Assembly: GCA_024762655.1 (NCBI GenBank)
Contig: JANTHB010000011.1
Span: forward strand, 1 to 54,494
Length of the DNA: 54,494 bases
Origin: Bacteroidales bacterium
GTDB lineage: Bacteria; Bacteroidota; Bacteroidia; Bacteroidales; VadinHA17
Direction of reading: 5' to 3'
Shown here: positions 35,379-44,091 of the stretch, in pieces
Layout of the letters: the number at the start of each line of letters is the position of its first letter
Position numbering within the stretch: the first letter of the stretch is position 1
The notes under the pieces: generated by a model
What the model was told of the DNA's origin: nothing
Seen by the model: only the letters and a program-made list of their open reading frames with translations
Databases searched by the model: none
Program-made: the position numbers and the translations under genes

Positions 35379-36335
35379 TTAGTTGTTGTTTATTTCGAGC
35401 CAAGATATAAAAGTTTCAGCATTTCTAAAAGGATTTGACGGTTTTTTCATTCTTAAGAACAGGTTTACTTCCAAAGGCTCCTTGTCAACGGTCACATTTT
35501 CTTCTTTGGTCCCTGCTTCCAGGGCATAACGTACCAGATCCTCGGGAGAACGCTGGTTCAGATGCCATTCGAGCATGGCATGCATTCCCTTGGTAGAAGG
35601 GTTCTGATCAGAAAAATTACCAATGATCATCTCCCCGCCATCCTTTACATAAGCCTGGTATTTCTTAAGAAGGAAAATAAAATGTTTCTCCTTAAAATAA
35701 TCAAACAATCCTGCACTCCAGATAAGATCATAGAATTTATGTGTTTGATAACGAAGCACATTCATTCTGATGAAATTGAGACGGTCGAGGAATCTGGCGT
35801 TTTTCTTCTTCGCGTAATCAATAGCACGCTGATCCAGGTCAATCAGATCAAAATGCAATTTTGAATCGGGATGAGCATTCAGAAACTCATAAACGTCCGT
35901 AGCCGGCCCGCTTCCCAGTACCAATACTTCTTTGGGTTTGTCGGCCGTGGCATTCAACTCTTCCAGAACATTCTTAAAAAATTCCTTTCTGTTTCTAACC
36001 GCTTTTGCAGCATGCTGCTCATGATACCATACATCCCATTTACTATACATGGGATTATCACTCACCTTTTGCTGATACATGTAGTCAATGATCTGAAAAT
36101 CGCCGGCATATCCAAAGGGTTTGGCATAGGCAAAACCCACCATGGTTCCTTCATTCATGATAGGCTTCAGGAGTTCTCTGATCTCACTGAACCCTTGCTC
36201 GTTCAAATGTTCCAGAACGGAAAAAAACGGCCTGTAATCATACCGGTCAGGACCGCCCTTGGCAACCAGGGATTTGACATAGTTTACATCCTGTTCCTCA
36301 AGAACAGTAAAAGCAGAAGCAGTTTTAGCTTTCAT
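35379..36335 (-). CDS. SAM-dependent methyltransferase, possible PhcB-like signal synthase
   Basis: A 318-residue soluble class I methyltransferase. SAM motif I is VLVLGSGPATDVYEF (residues 137-151), with the motif II acidic loop FDLIDLD (162-168) and the motif IV segment FYDLIWSAGLFDYF (201-214). The N-terminal part contains KPFGYAGDFQIIDYMY (72-87); a GYAGD block is, from memory, a recurrent feature of a methyltransferase group that includes enzymes annotated as 3-hydroxypalmitic acid methyl ester biosynthesis proteins (PhcB). That link is an inference, to be tested by search. It is the first gene of a tight operon with a hybrid kinase and a receiver. The leader holds a TTAGT-type microsatellite that could influence expression. 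Confidence 0.78.
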   Translation of the reverse strand: MKAKTASAFTVLEEQDVNYVKSLVAKGGPDRYDYRPFFSVLEHLNEQGFSEIRELLKPIMNEGTMVGFAYAKPFGYAGDFQIIDYMYQQKVSDNPMYSKWDVWYHEQHAAKAVRNRKEFFKNVLEELNATADKPKEVLVLGSGPATDVYEFLNAHPDSKLHFDLIDLDQRAIDYAKKKNARFLDRLNFIRMNVLRYQTHKFYDLIWSAGLFDYFKEKHFIFLLKKYQAYVKDGGEMIIGNFSDQNPSTKGMHAMLEWHLNQRSPEDLVRYALEAGTKEENVTVDKEPLEVNLFLRMKKPSNPFRNAETFISWLEINNN

Positions 36336-37317
36336 AATGTTAAGTTTTAGTTAATTAGTTAGTTTAGTTAGTTCGTTAGTTATTTTGTTCGTTTAGTTAG
36401 TTTAGTTAATTTTCAGGTTGGCTGCTAAAGAAATTTACATATTTGTCTTATATATATTATAACAAGATGATCTGACTCTTTAATTTCTTGCATCCCAGGT
36501 TAAAATTAAAAACTTTTCAATGCATAAATTCATAAATTTTAATGCACAAACACTTTTCTCTTCTCCCCTTCTTGTCCAGGACCCTCCTGAATTATTCACG
36601 GTTAATCCCCTGCAGAAATTAACCATAAAAAACAGGTCCGTACAATCCAAATCTTCATCCTCATCCCACCGGATTTACCACATCTACATGCGATACCCGT
36701 ATACGTTTACACTCGTTCGACACACAATATCTCCTCTTGAGGCAGAACATTACCTCATCATTGGCAGAATCATCATTTTATAACCGGGGTAAAATATATC
36801 TTATGCTGTTGTCCCCCGTGAAAAATACCACGATCACTCAGACGGTATTATCTTCCCCCGGAAAAAATATAATCATTCCAAACATAAACAATCCTGAAAT
36901 GAAAACATAACTTATGTATTAATATTTCTTTTTAATACACCTCCTTTCTTCCTGATTCATAAAACTAATACTTTTTTCTTATTCTTTCGTTAACATAAAT
37001 TTATCAAAGCAGACAACTGTATTTAAACCTCCGGAACACTATTATACTTCCCTACGAAAATGAAATTTCATACCCTCACAGAAACCACCATCATCATCCC
37101 ATTCTGTCGGTCCGGAAACACTATGGTTTATATTTACCTTAAAAATATGAAAAAAAAAATGAAAGTTCCAAAAATACGGATGATTTACCTAACCATAAAA
37201 AGATGAGATACATCACCTGTTTCCGGCCATCCTCCCGGCCGGATATTGACGAATATCATAGATTTATTACCTTCTTCGATCTAAATTTACAAAATATAAA
37301 TACAAAAACCATCATAC
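36336..37317. other. Gene-poor stretch, 982 bases
   Basis: AT-rich, without a supported gene. A frame of 87 codons at 36520-36783 has no family resemblance and an irregular composition, and is probably chance. Contents are the TTAGT-type tract (36344-36412), presumed promoters for the methyltransferase operon (minus) and the epimerase (plus), and no strong hairpin, tRNA or riboswitch-like fold that I could see. Confidence 0.5.
36344..36412. repeat. TTAGT/TTAGTTAGT microsatellite in the methyltransferase leader
   Basis: About 70 bases consist of imperfect TTAG and TTAGT units (for example TTAGTTAGTTTAGTTAGTTC, TTAGTTAGTTTAGTTAA), starting 8 bases upstream of the methyltransferase start codon on the minus strand. 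Such tracts can slip during replication. Confidence 0.8.
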
Positions 37318-37728
37318 ATGATTGCTTCAAAAATTGAACATATCGGCATTGCTGTCAAGGACTTACAAGAGGCCCGGAAATTCTACGAGCAGATTTTGGG
37401 ACTGGAATGTTACCGGGAGGAAACGGTTTCTGACCAGCTTGTCAAAACCGCGTTTTATCAGATAGGAAATGTAAAGATCGAATTGCTGGAACCAACAACA
37501 CAGGACAGTCCCGTAGCAAAATTTATTGAAAAAAGAGGAGAAGGAATTCATCATATTGCCTTTGAGACGGAAGATTTACCTCAAATTCTGGACAAATTGG
37601 ATCGCCAACAGGTCAGATTGATTGACAGGCATCCCCGTGCGGGTGCAGAGGAAATGCAAATTGCTTTTCTTCACCCGGCTTCTACCCACGGCGTTTTGGT
37701 AGAATTATGTGAAACAAACCGGGGGTGA
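37318..37728 (+). CDS. mce: Methylmalonyl-CoA epimerase
   Basis: A 136-residue vicinal-oxygen-chelate protein. It interconverts (R)- and (S)-methylmalonyl-CoA in propionate formation or use, a normal Bacteroidota route. The paired beta-alpha-beta-beta-beta modules are visible: IEHIGIAVKDLQEARKFYEQILGL with metal-ligand His8, GEGIHHIAFETEDL with the second His, and GVLVELCE with the ligand Glu. Length and motifs are standard. It stands alone here; mutase subunits are not in this window. Confidence 0.92.
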   Translation: MIASKIEHIGIAVKDLQEARKFYEQILGLECYREETVSDQLVKTAFYQIGNVKIELLEPTTQDSPVAKFIEKRGEGIHHIAFETEDLPQILDKLDRQQVRLIDRHPRAGAEEMQIAFLHPASTHGVLVELCETNRG

Positions 37729-37792
37729 TCTGCAACATGATTTTTTTTGAATTTACTTGTTACCTTTACCTCATTAACTGAAACCGGATGCT

Positions 37793-38992
37793 ATGGAGAA
37801 AAGGGATTTTGTTTCCGCCACTGCCGGGAATACCGGCGAAAAAGTGCGCTCCGATTGTCATGTATCCCTGGAAATAAAAAAAACAGGGGGGATTGTCATA
37901 GAGCTCCAGTCCAAAGTTAAATCTATGTACGGGTGGCATATCTATAAGCTCACCGAGCGGGTCCTGACTTTTTTCGACATCGTTCACGCGGATGTCAGGA
38001 TCATAGATACCGGCGCTTTGGACTTTGTAATAATGGCCCGGCTTGAGGCTGCCATAAAAAACGCTACCGCTTCGGATAAATCATTTCTTCCGGATTTTAT
38101 TTCACAGAACGACTATCCCACCCAACGGGATGCCTTTCGTTTTTCCCGCCTGTACCTGCCGGGAAACACCCCCGCTCTGATGCTAAATGCCGGCATCCAT
38201 AAACCGAACGGTGTGATTCTCGACCTTGAAGACTCCGTAGCCCCGGATAAAAAAGAGGAAGCCCGGCTTCTGGTACGCAATGCTCTCAGACAGGTTGATT
38301 TCTACGGTGCCGAGCGCATGGTCCGAATCAACCCGTTACCTGCCGGTATGGAAGACCTGAAAGCGGTAATCCCCCACAATGTCCATGTAGTGCTGGTTCC
38401 CAAAGCTGAGCATCCGGAAGATCTGGTGTTGATAGATAAAACCATCCGCAATATTCTGAAAAATAACGGAAGCGACCGCGAAGTCTATCTTATGCCCATC
38501 ATCGAGACTGCGCTGGGGGTGGAAAATGCTTATCTGCTGGCTACCAGCACCCCCTCGGTCGTTGCGATGGCTATCGGACTGGAAGACTATACTGCTGACA
38601 TCGGGGTTCCCCGCACCCCGGAAGGGTCCGAGTCCCTGTATGCACGCACACGTCTTGTCAATGCATGTAAGGCTGCCGGGATACAACCCATTGATTCGGT
38701 GTTCTCGGATGTCTCCGACATGGAAGGGCTGACAAGAAACGTCACCGCTTCACGGGCACTGGGATTTGAAGGGATGGGATGTATCCATCCCCGGCAGATC
38801 AGGGTCATCCATAAGGCTTTCGAACCCACCCCCGAAGAGATTGAAAAAGCGCTGAAGATTGTGGAGGCTTTTGCCAAAGCCCGTGAGAAAGGACTGGGCG
38901 TCGTGTCCCTGGGCTCCAAAATGATCGACCCCCCCGTAGTCAAAAGAGCCCAACGTATTGTCGGCCTGGCTACACAACTGGGATTATTATAA
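37793..38992 (+). CDS. Fused citrate lyase acyl-carrier (CitD-like) and beta (CitE) subunit
   Basis: A 399-residue protein in two parts. Residues about 1-92 look like the acyl-carrier subunit CitD: VRSDCHVSLEIKKTGGIVIELQSKV, then DVRIIDTGALDFVIMARLEAAIKNA. Ser20 sits in the S-D-c/v position that bears the phosphoribosyl-dephospho-CoA arm. Residues about 105-399 are CitE of the HpcH/HpaI-like aldolase fold: RLYLPGNTPALMLNAG, GVILDLEDSVAPDKKEEAR, RINPLPAG, VLVPKAEHPEDL, PIIETALGVENAYLLA, AIGLEDYTADIG, and GCIHPRQIRVIHKAFEP. CitE cleaves citryl-thioester on the carrier to oxaloacetate and acetyl-carrier. It lies 43 bases upstream of citF. No separate citD was found. Confidence 0.87.
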   Translation: MEKRDFVSATAGNTGEKVRSDCHVSLEIKKTGGIVIELQSKVKSMYGWHIYKLTERVLTFFDIVHADVRIIDTGALDFVIMARLEAAIKNATASDKSFLPDFISQNDYPTQRDAFRFSRLYLPGNTPALMLNAGIHKPNGVILDLEDSVAPDKKEEARLLVRNALRQVDFYGAERMVRINPLPAGMEDLKAVIPHNVHVVLVPKAEHPEDLVLIDKTIRNILKNNGSDREVYLMPIIETALGVENAYLLATSTPSVVAMAIGLEDYTADIGVPRTPEGSESLYARTRLVNACKAAGIQPIDSVFSDVSDMEGLTRNVTASRALGFEGMGCIHPRQIRVIHKAFEPTPEEIEKALKIVEAFAKAREKGLGVVSLGSKMIDPPVVKRAQRIVGLATQLGLL

Positions 38993-39035
38993 AAAACTTT
39001 CGTATACCTTATTATATATATAAGAAGGAAATAAT

Positions 39036-40604
39036 ATGGGAACTCAGACGCAATGGATCAGGAATGCAGCCGGCCGTATGGTCCCTGCCGAAGTAAACGG
39101 AACACCCGTCATTCCATTTTACGGAGTAGGTAAATATAAGCCTGACGGCCGCAAACATGCACCGAAGATCCCCAGCAATATCGATTATCCCTCCGACGGA
39201 AACAAACAGGTGCCTTCCCTGAAAGAAGCATTGATCAAAGCCGGTCTGCGGGACGGCATGACCATCTCCACCCACCATCATTTCCGCAACGGGGATTATC
39301 TGGCAAACATGATCTTTGACATTGCTCATGAGTTGGGGGTCAAAAACCTGAGGTGGTTCCCTTCTGCCTCTTTTCCCTGCCATGAACACCTTATTCCTTA
39401 TCTGGAGGATGGGACCATCCATCATATTGAAGGAAGTATGAACGGGCCGCTGGGACGATTTGCTTCGGAAGGAAAGATGAAAGGAGTAGGTGTGCTACGC
39501 TCCCACGGCGGACGTTATCAGGCAATCCAGGACGGGGAAGTAAAGATTGACATTGCCGTAATCGGTGCTGCCTGCGCCGATCCGTTCGGCAATGCCAACG
39601 GGCTTTACGGCCCCTCCGCCACAGGATTGTTGGGCTTTGCCCTGGCCGACTCCCAATATGCGGATAAAGTAATTGTCGTAACGGATAATATGGTTCCCTT
39701 TCCCTGTGTGCCCTGGCAAATCCAGGGAAATTACGTTGATTACACCGTGCAATTAGACAAACTGGGAGATCCCGAAAAAATCATCTCCGGGACCACCCGC
39801 ATTACCAAAAGTCCCGACAGGCTTTATCTGGCCGAACTGACTGCCCGTTTTTGTGAGGTTACCGGCATTATCCACGACGGTTTCTCCTTCCAGACCGGGG
39901 CGGGAGGAACCTCCCTGGCCGTAGGAGAATACTTCAGAGAGATCATGCAGCAAAAAGACATAAAAGCCCGTTTTGCCCGGGGAGGAAGCAACAAATATCT
40001 GGTATCCATGCTGCAGGAAGGACTGGTGGAATACATTCTGGACGGTCAGACTTTTGACCTGGAGGGGGTACGCTCCATGGCAGAAAACCCAAACCACGTA
40101 TGGACCAGCCCTTTCACCTCTTACAATTACCATAGCAAAGGAAACTTTGCAGGCATGGTGGATGTGGTTATTCTGGGAGCTACGGAGGTGGATGTTCATT
40201 TCAACGCCAATGTAGTGACCCATTCCGACGGGTACCTGCTCCATGGCATCGGAGGATGGCAAAATTGTCTTTTCTCCAAAACCGTTATCCTGCCCGTACC
40301 CCTGTTCCGCGACCGCATCCCGGTGGTGGTGGATGAAGTCACTACACTTTGTGGACCCGGCGAACTGATAGATGTGATTGTTACCGAAAGAGGGATTGCC
40401 ATTAACCCGCGTCGCACAGACTTGCTGGAAAAAGTCAAAGGCTCTGATCTCCCGGTTAAAACCATTGAAGCATTAAAAGAAGAAGCTGAAAAAATCTGTG
40501 GGAAACCCGATAAACCGGAGTTTGACGATCAGGTCATTGCTGTGATCAAATGGGTGGACGGAACCGTTATTGATGCCGTGAAAAAGGTAAAGCAAAAAAC
40601 GTAA
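39036..40604 (+). CDS. citF: Citrate lyase alpha subunit (citrate-ACP transferase)
   Basis: A 522-residue protein of the expected CitF length. It transfers the carrier between acetyl and citrate (citrate:acetyl-ACP transferase) in the anaerobic citrate lyase complex. It has the CoA-transferase-like double domain; recognisable segments are LRDGMTISTHHHFRNGDY, FPSASFPCHEHLIPYLEDG, RSHGGRYQAIQDGEVKID, AACADPFGNANGLYGPSATG, FSFQTGAGGTSLAVG, and SDGYLLHGIGGWQNCLF. With the preceding CitDE fusion it gives the three activities of citrate lyase. Genes for the activation of the prosthetic group (CitC, CitG/X) are not in this window. The stop overlaps an in-frame ATG of the sulfatase gene by one base (TAATG). 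Confidence 0.93.
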   Translation: MGTQTQWIRNAAGRMVPAEVNGTPVIPFYGVGKYKPDGRKHAPKIPSNIDYPSDGNKQVPSLKEALIKAGLRDGMTISTHHHFRNGDYLANMIFDIAHELGVKNLRWFPSASFPCHEHLIPYLEDGTIHHIEGSMNGPLGRFASEGKMKGVGVLRSHGGRYQAIQDGEVKIDIAVIGAACADPFGNANGLYGPSATGLLGFALADSQYADKVIVVTDNMVPFPCVPWQIQGNYVDYTVQLDKLGDPEKIISGTTRITKSPDRLYLAELTARFCEVTGIIHDGFSFQTGAGGTSLAVGEYFREIMQQKDIKARFARGGSNKYLVSMLQEGLVEYILDGQTFDLEGVRSMAENPNHVWTSPFTSYNYHSKGNFAGMVDVVILGATEVDVHFNANVVTHSDGYLLHGIGGWQNCLFSKTVILPVPLFRDRIPVVVDEVTTLCGPGELIDVIVTERGIAINPRRTDLLEKVKGSDLPVKTIEALKEEAEKICGKPDKPEFDDQVIAVIKWVDGTVIDAVKKVKQKT

Positions 40605-40627
40605 TGACAACCTTAAACAACAAAACC

Positions 40628-42172
40628 ATGAAACGATTAATTTTCCCGGGCGTACTGTTTCTTGCCGTCCTGTTCCTTTTCCCTGCCTGCACGTCCGGAG
40701 TCGCCAAAAAGAAAGAAAAACCGAACATTGTGTTCATCATGGCCGATGACTTGGGCTATGGCGAGTTGGGTTGTTACGGACAGGAGAAAATCCGGACGCC
40801 CAACATTGACAAACTGGCTGAAAACGGCATGAAATTCACCGACTTTTATTCGGGAGCACCTGTTTGTGCGCCGGCACGCTGTATGCTGCTGACCGGACGT
40901 CATCCCGGGCATGCCCAGATCAGGGGAAATAATGAAATGGCCAAACGAGGAGATGTATGGGATTTCTCCAAAGCCTCCCGGGACCCGAATCTGGAAGGAC
41001 AATATCCTTTGCGAAAAGGAACACAAACCCTCGGAACCCTGCTGCAGGCCGCAGGCTATAAAACAGCAGCTATCGGCAAATGGGGCCTCGGAGGTCCCCT
41101 CACCGACGGACGCCCGACACAACAGGGGTTTGACCTTTTTTTCGGATACAACTGCCAGCGTCAGGCCCATAATTATTATCCGGGACATCTTTGGAGAAAC
41201 GACCAGAAAGTGCCGCTGGACAACAAACTTTTTTCGCCGCACCAAAAACTGCCCGCGGATGCCGATCCATACGACCCGAAAAGCTATGAGCAATACAAGG
41301 GCAAAGAATATGCCCCCGACCTGATGATCAAAGAAGCACTCCAATTTATAGAAGAAAACAAAGCGCACCCGTTTTTCCTGTATTTTCCTACTACCATTCC
41401 TCATGTAGCGCTGCAGGCACCCGACGAATGGGTGGAGAAATACCACAAAATATTCGGGGAGGAAGAGCCTTATACCGGCAACCATGGCTACCTCCCCTGC
41501 CGTTATCCCCGGGCCACCTACGCTGCCATGATCAGTTATCTGGATGACCAGGTGGGACAGATCGTAAATAAACTGAAAGAACTGGGGTTATTGAACAATA
41601 CCATTATCTTTTTTACCAGCGACAACGGCCCCACCTATGTGGGAGGCGTAGACACCAGATTCTTTGACAGTGCCAAACCCTTCAAATCCGATTACGGCTG
41701 GGGCAAGGGATTTACCCGCGAGGGTGGAATACGGGAGCCTTTGATCGCTTACTGGCCGGATCACATCAAACCGGGATCACAAAGCCATTTTATCGGGGCT
41801 TTCTGGGATGTGTTGCCTACATTGTGCGACCTGGCCGGTGTTCAGGCTCCCGACAGTACCGACGGGATCAGTTTTGTACCTACCCTGCTGAATAAAGGAG
41901 TGCAAAAAAAACATGAATATCTTTATTGGGAATTTCCAGCCTACACAGGACAACAGGCTGTCAGAATGGGGAATTGGAAAGCAATCAGAGACAGTATTTT
42001 TAAAGGAAATATGAGGATAAAACTGTATGACCTGAATACGGATATCCGGGAAAGCCATGACATATCTTCGGAACATCCCCGGGTTGTGGATCAAATAAAA
42101 AAGATCATGCAGGAAGCTCACATTCCTTCAAAAGTATTCAGGCTGGGAGCTATAGATAAGCAAAAAAAGTAG
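40628..42172 (+). CDS. Lipoprotein sulfatase (type I, formylglycine-dependent)
   Basis: A 514-residue sulfatase. The start at 40628 gives a lipoprotein signal MKRLIFPGVLFLAVLFLFPAC; an ATG at 40604 overlapping citF's stop would add eight residues. The active-site motif C-A-P-A-R lies at Cys80 (PVCAPARCMLLTGR), so the Cys can be converted to formylglycine by anSME or FGE. Also present are the metal-binding ADDLGYGELGCYG (residues about 39-51), KWGLGGPLTDGRPTQQGFDLFFGYNCQRQAHNYYP, and SDNGPTYVGG. It resembles arylsulfatase A/N-acetylgalactosamine-sulfatase groups. It is likely co-transcribed with citrate lyase, an odd pairing. It acts in the periplasm on sulfated glycans or small sulfate esters. 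Confidence 0.9.
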   Translation: MKRLIFPGVLFLAVLFLFPACTSGVAKKKEKPNIVFIMADDLGYGELGCYGQEKIRTPNIDKLAENGMKFTDFYSGAPVCAPARCMLLTGRHPGHAQIRGNNEMAKRGDVWDFSKASRDPNLEGQYPLRKGTQTLGTLLQAAGYKTAAIGKWGLGGPLTDGRPTQQGFDLFFGYNCQRQAHNYYPGHLWRNDQKVPLDNKLFSPHQKLPADADPYDPKSYEQYKGKEYAPDLMIKEALQFIEENKAHPFFLYFPTTIPHVALQAPDEWVEKYHKIFGEEEPYTGNHGYLPCRYPRATYAAMISYLDDQVGQIVNKLKELGLLNNTIIFFTSDNGPTYVGGVDTRFFDSAKPFKSDYGWGKGFTREGGIREPLIAYWPDHIKPGSQSHFIGAFWDVLPTLCDLAGVQAPDSTDGISFVPTLLNKGVQKKHEYLYWEFPAYTGQQAVRMGNWKAIRDSIFKGNMRIKLYDLNTDIRESHDISSEHPRVVDQIKKIMQEAHIPSKVFRLGAIDKQKK

Positions 42173-42196
42173 TTGTATATACCGGAGGTTGTGAAT

Positions 42197-43984
42197 TTAC
42201 CGGAGACGAGGTTCTTGTTGATGAGGATCTGAGGAGTGGTTTTTCAGTTTTTGCACCAGATCACGGGGAGTATCTTTTCCTGCTTCCAGAATACCTGCAG
42301 CACGGAAGTTCCAGGCCGCCTGTACGGCATCCACCAGGCGCGACCGCACCGCCCACACCTGTGGAACAGAGCTTTCCTTCAAAAGGGCGGCAATCGCATG
42401 TGCCCATCCCTGTCCTTTTAGTTCAAGGGAACCCACTTCATCCACAATCATCACATCCGGGTTATCGGAAAGGCTTCTCCACAGTACATCCTCTCCCCAA
42501 TGGATAGCATCGGGGTAGAAAGTAAACCTGCCCGTAGATATTTTTCCTTTTTTCTTACCTGCAAAACCAAAGGGTTTCGAAGCTCCGTCGGTCACCGATA
42601 CCAGGCGGTATCCTTTTTTTTGTCCGTTTTCCAGAATTCCCTCAGCCAACAAACCTGACGGTTTCAGACCTGTTTTCTTCAGTTCCGCTACCAGTTTTTT
42701 CAGCCAGGCGGTCTTTCCTGCCCCCACGGCACCGGTAACAAGATAGATCAGAGGCTGCCGGTCCATGGATTCCGCAAAACTTTCTAACAGACTTTCTGCC
42801 AGCGCCAGGGTCCGGGTTATGACAGATACCGGTTTTCTCATTATCTCCCGGGGTCTGGCAAAAGCCTCCATGAGCAACGGCATGGAAGAAAAAGCCAGAT
42901 TCAGGGAAAGATACAACCGGGCAAAACCTCTTTTGAATAAAACGACTCTCACCAGCGGATTCCTTAATTCGACACTGATGGCCGAAAAGGATACCATCAC
43001 CAGAATTGCACGCAGATTCATCTGTAACCCGGTAATCAGCCCCTCCCTGTTAAAAAGGGTTCCCGACTTAAAACCATTCCATACCAGGGAAGCCAACAGG
43101 GTTATGACTACCAGTTGTATCCAGAAAAAAGGCTTTTTCAAATGTCTGACCGCTTGTTTGTAACGTATAATGCATACGGCAACATAAGAAAACACCAACA
43201 GGGCAGCATACCCCAGCGGGAGGTGCCCGGTAACCCATAAAAGTGCGCTTAACAATGCCAGGTGAAGCAGAAGCCAGGCTATGGAATAGCCGGACGAAAA
43301 AGAAAAAACGGTGGTCGGGGGGCCGGATAAGGAAAGCGTATTGTTTTTTTTCAATTGTTCTGCCCTGTTTCCTATATAATATCCGATAAATGCAGCCAGT
43401 GATCCTATCGCCAGATAGATGGACACGAACAATGCCACAATAAGCCAGGCATCCTGTCCGGATTCACTTATATTCAGTTTCTCCAGCGCATATTGATACA
43501 GATAAACCAATAAACGGACCAGATTGTACCCATACAGCACCAATAAGGTGATCAGCTTATGCAGTAAAGCACTGAATACAGCCATCGCTCCACCTGCAAT
43601 ATACCCGGCAATATTTTTCCCGAACAGAAAAACAAAAGATTCCATAATAAACCCCTCCAGCATGATCCCGGTCATAGGGCCCAGGATCACTGCGCTGGGA
43701 GAGATGGATTTCATCAGGGCCGCGATCAGGCTTGCCCGCCAGAACAATCCGTTTTCCCTCCATAGCCTCGAAAAAGAAACCAATAGAACCACGGAGAAAA
43801 ACGACAGGATGGTCCCGGACATGGGGAAACGCATATTGTGAAAAAAACTGCCCAGTACAATCTCCAGCGTACCCCAATAGCTGCCAATAACGGCAGCTTT
43901 CAACCATTTATCATTTATGTGTTTTGTACTCAAATTTTCAAATTGTTGCCCAAAAGTATAAAAAAAACAGAAGGAGCTTTTCAT
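42197..43984 (-). CDS. Multi-spanning membrane protein fused to a THEP1-type NTPase (ECF-like architecture)
   Basis: A 595-residue protein in three parts. Residues about 25-165 form six hydrophobic segments, with FHNMRFPMSGTILSFFSVVLLV and LGPMTGIMLEGFIMESFVFLFGKNIAGYIAGG, which resemble ECF transporter S-components. Residues about 180-405 carry further helices and a helical segment (LRNPLVRVVLFKRGFARLYLSLNLAFSSMPLLMEAFARPREIM) with an EcfT/CbiQ-like look. Residues about 411-595 are a P-loop NTPase of the THEP1/NTPase_1 family: LVTGAVGAGKTAWLKKL (GAVGAGKT at 418-425), VMIVDEVGSLEL and a C-terminal RDLVQKL. ECF systems normally use ABC ATPases, so a THEP1 NTPase in the same chain would be unusual. 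The NTPase identity is firm; the transporter reading is inferred. Confidence 0.72.
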   Translation of the reverse strand: MKSSFCFFYTFGQQFENLSTKHINDKWLKAAVIGSYWGTLEIVLGSFFHNMRFPMSGTILSFFSVVLLVSFSRLWRENGLFWRASLIAALMKSISPSAVILGPMTGIMLEGFIMESFVFLFGKNIAGYIAGGAMAVFSALLHKLITLLVLYGYNLVRLLVYLYQYALEKLNISESGQDAWLIVALFVSIYLAIGSLAAFIGYYIGNRAEQLKKNNTLSLSGPPTTVFSFSSGYSIAWLLLHLALLSALLWVTGHLPLGYAALLVFSYVAVCIIRYKQAVRHLKKPFFWIQLVVITLLASLVWNGFKSGTLFNREGLITGLQMNLRAILVMVSFSAISVELRNPLVRVVLFKRGFARLYLSLNLAFSSMPLLMEAFARPREIMRKPVSVITRTLALAESLLESFAESMDRQPLIYLVTGAVGAGKTAWLKKLVAELKKTGLKPSGLLAEGILENGQKKGYRLVSVTDGASKPFGFAGKKKGKISTGRFTFYPDAIHWGEDVLWRSLSDNPDVMIVDEVGSLELKGQGWAHAIAALLKESSVPQVWAVRSRLVDAVQAAWNFRAAGILEAGKDTPRDLVQKLKNHSSDPHQQEPRLR

Positions 43985-44091
43985 ATCAGTAAATCCTGGG
44001 TGTTAATAATTGTTTAAAGAAGAATTTGGATAATTACTGAAAGTTTTTGTATTTTGACAGGCTTTTAAGGGAAGAACATTTACCATAAGGG

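Noticed and set aside
36520-36783. Open frame of 87 codons in the gene-poor region
   Set aside because: Its composition is irregular, with no signal, domain or promoter support; probably chance in AT-rich DNA.
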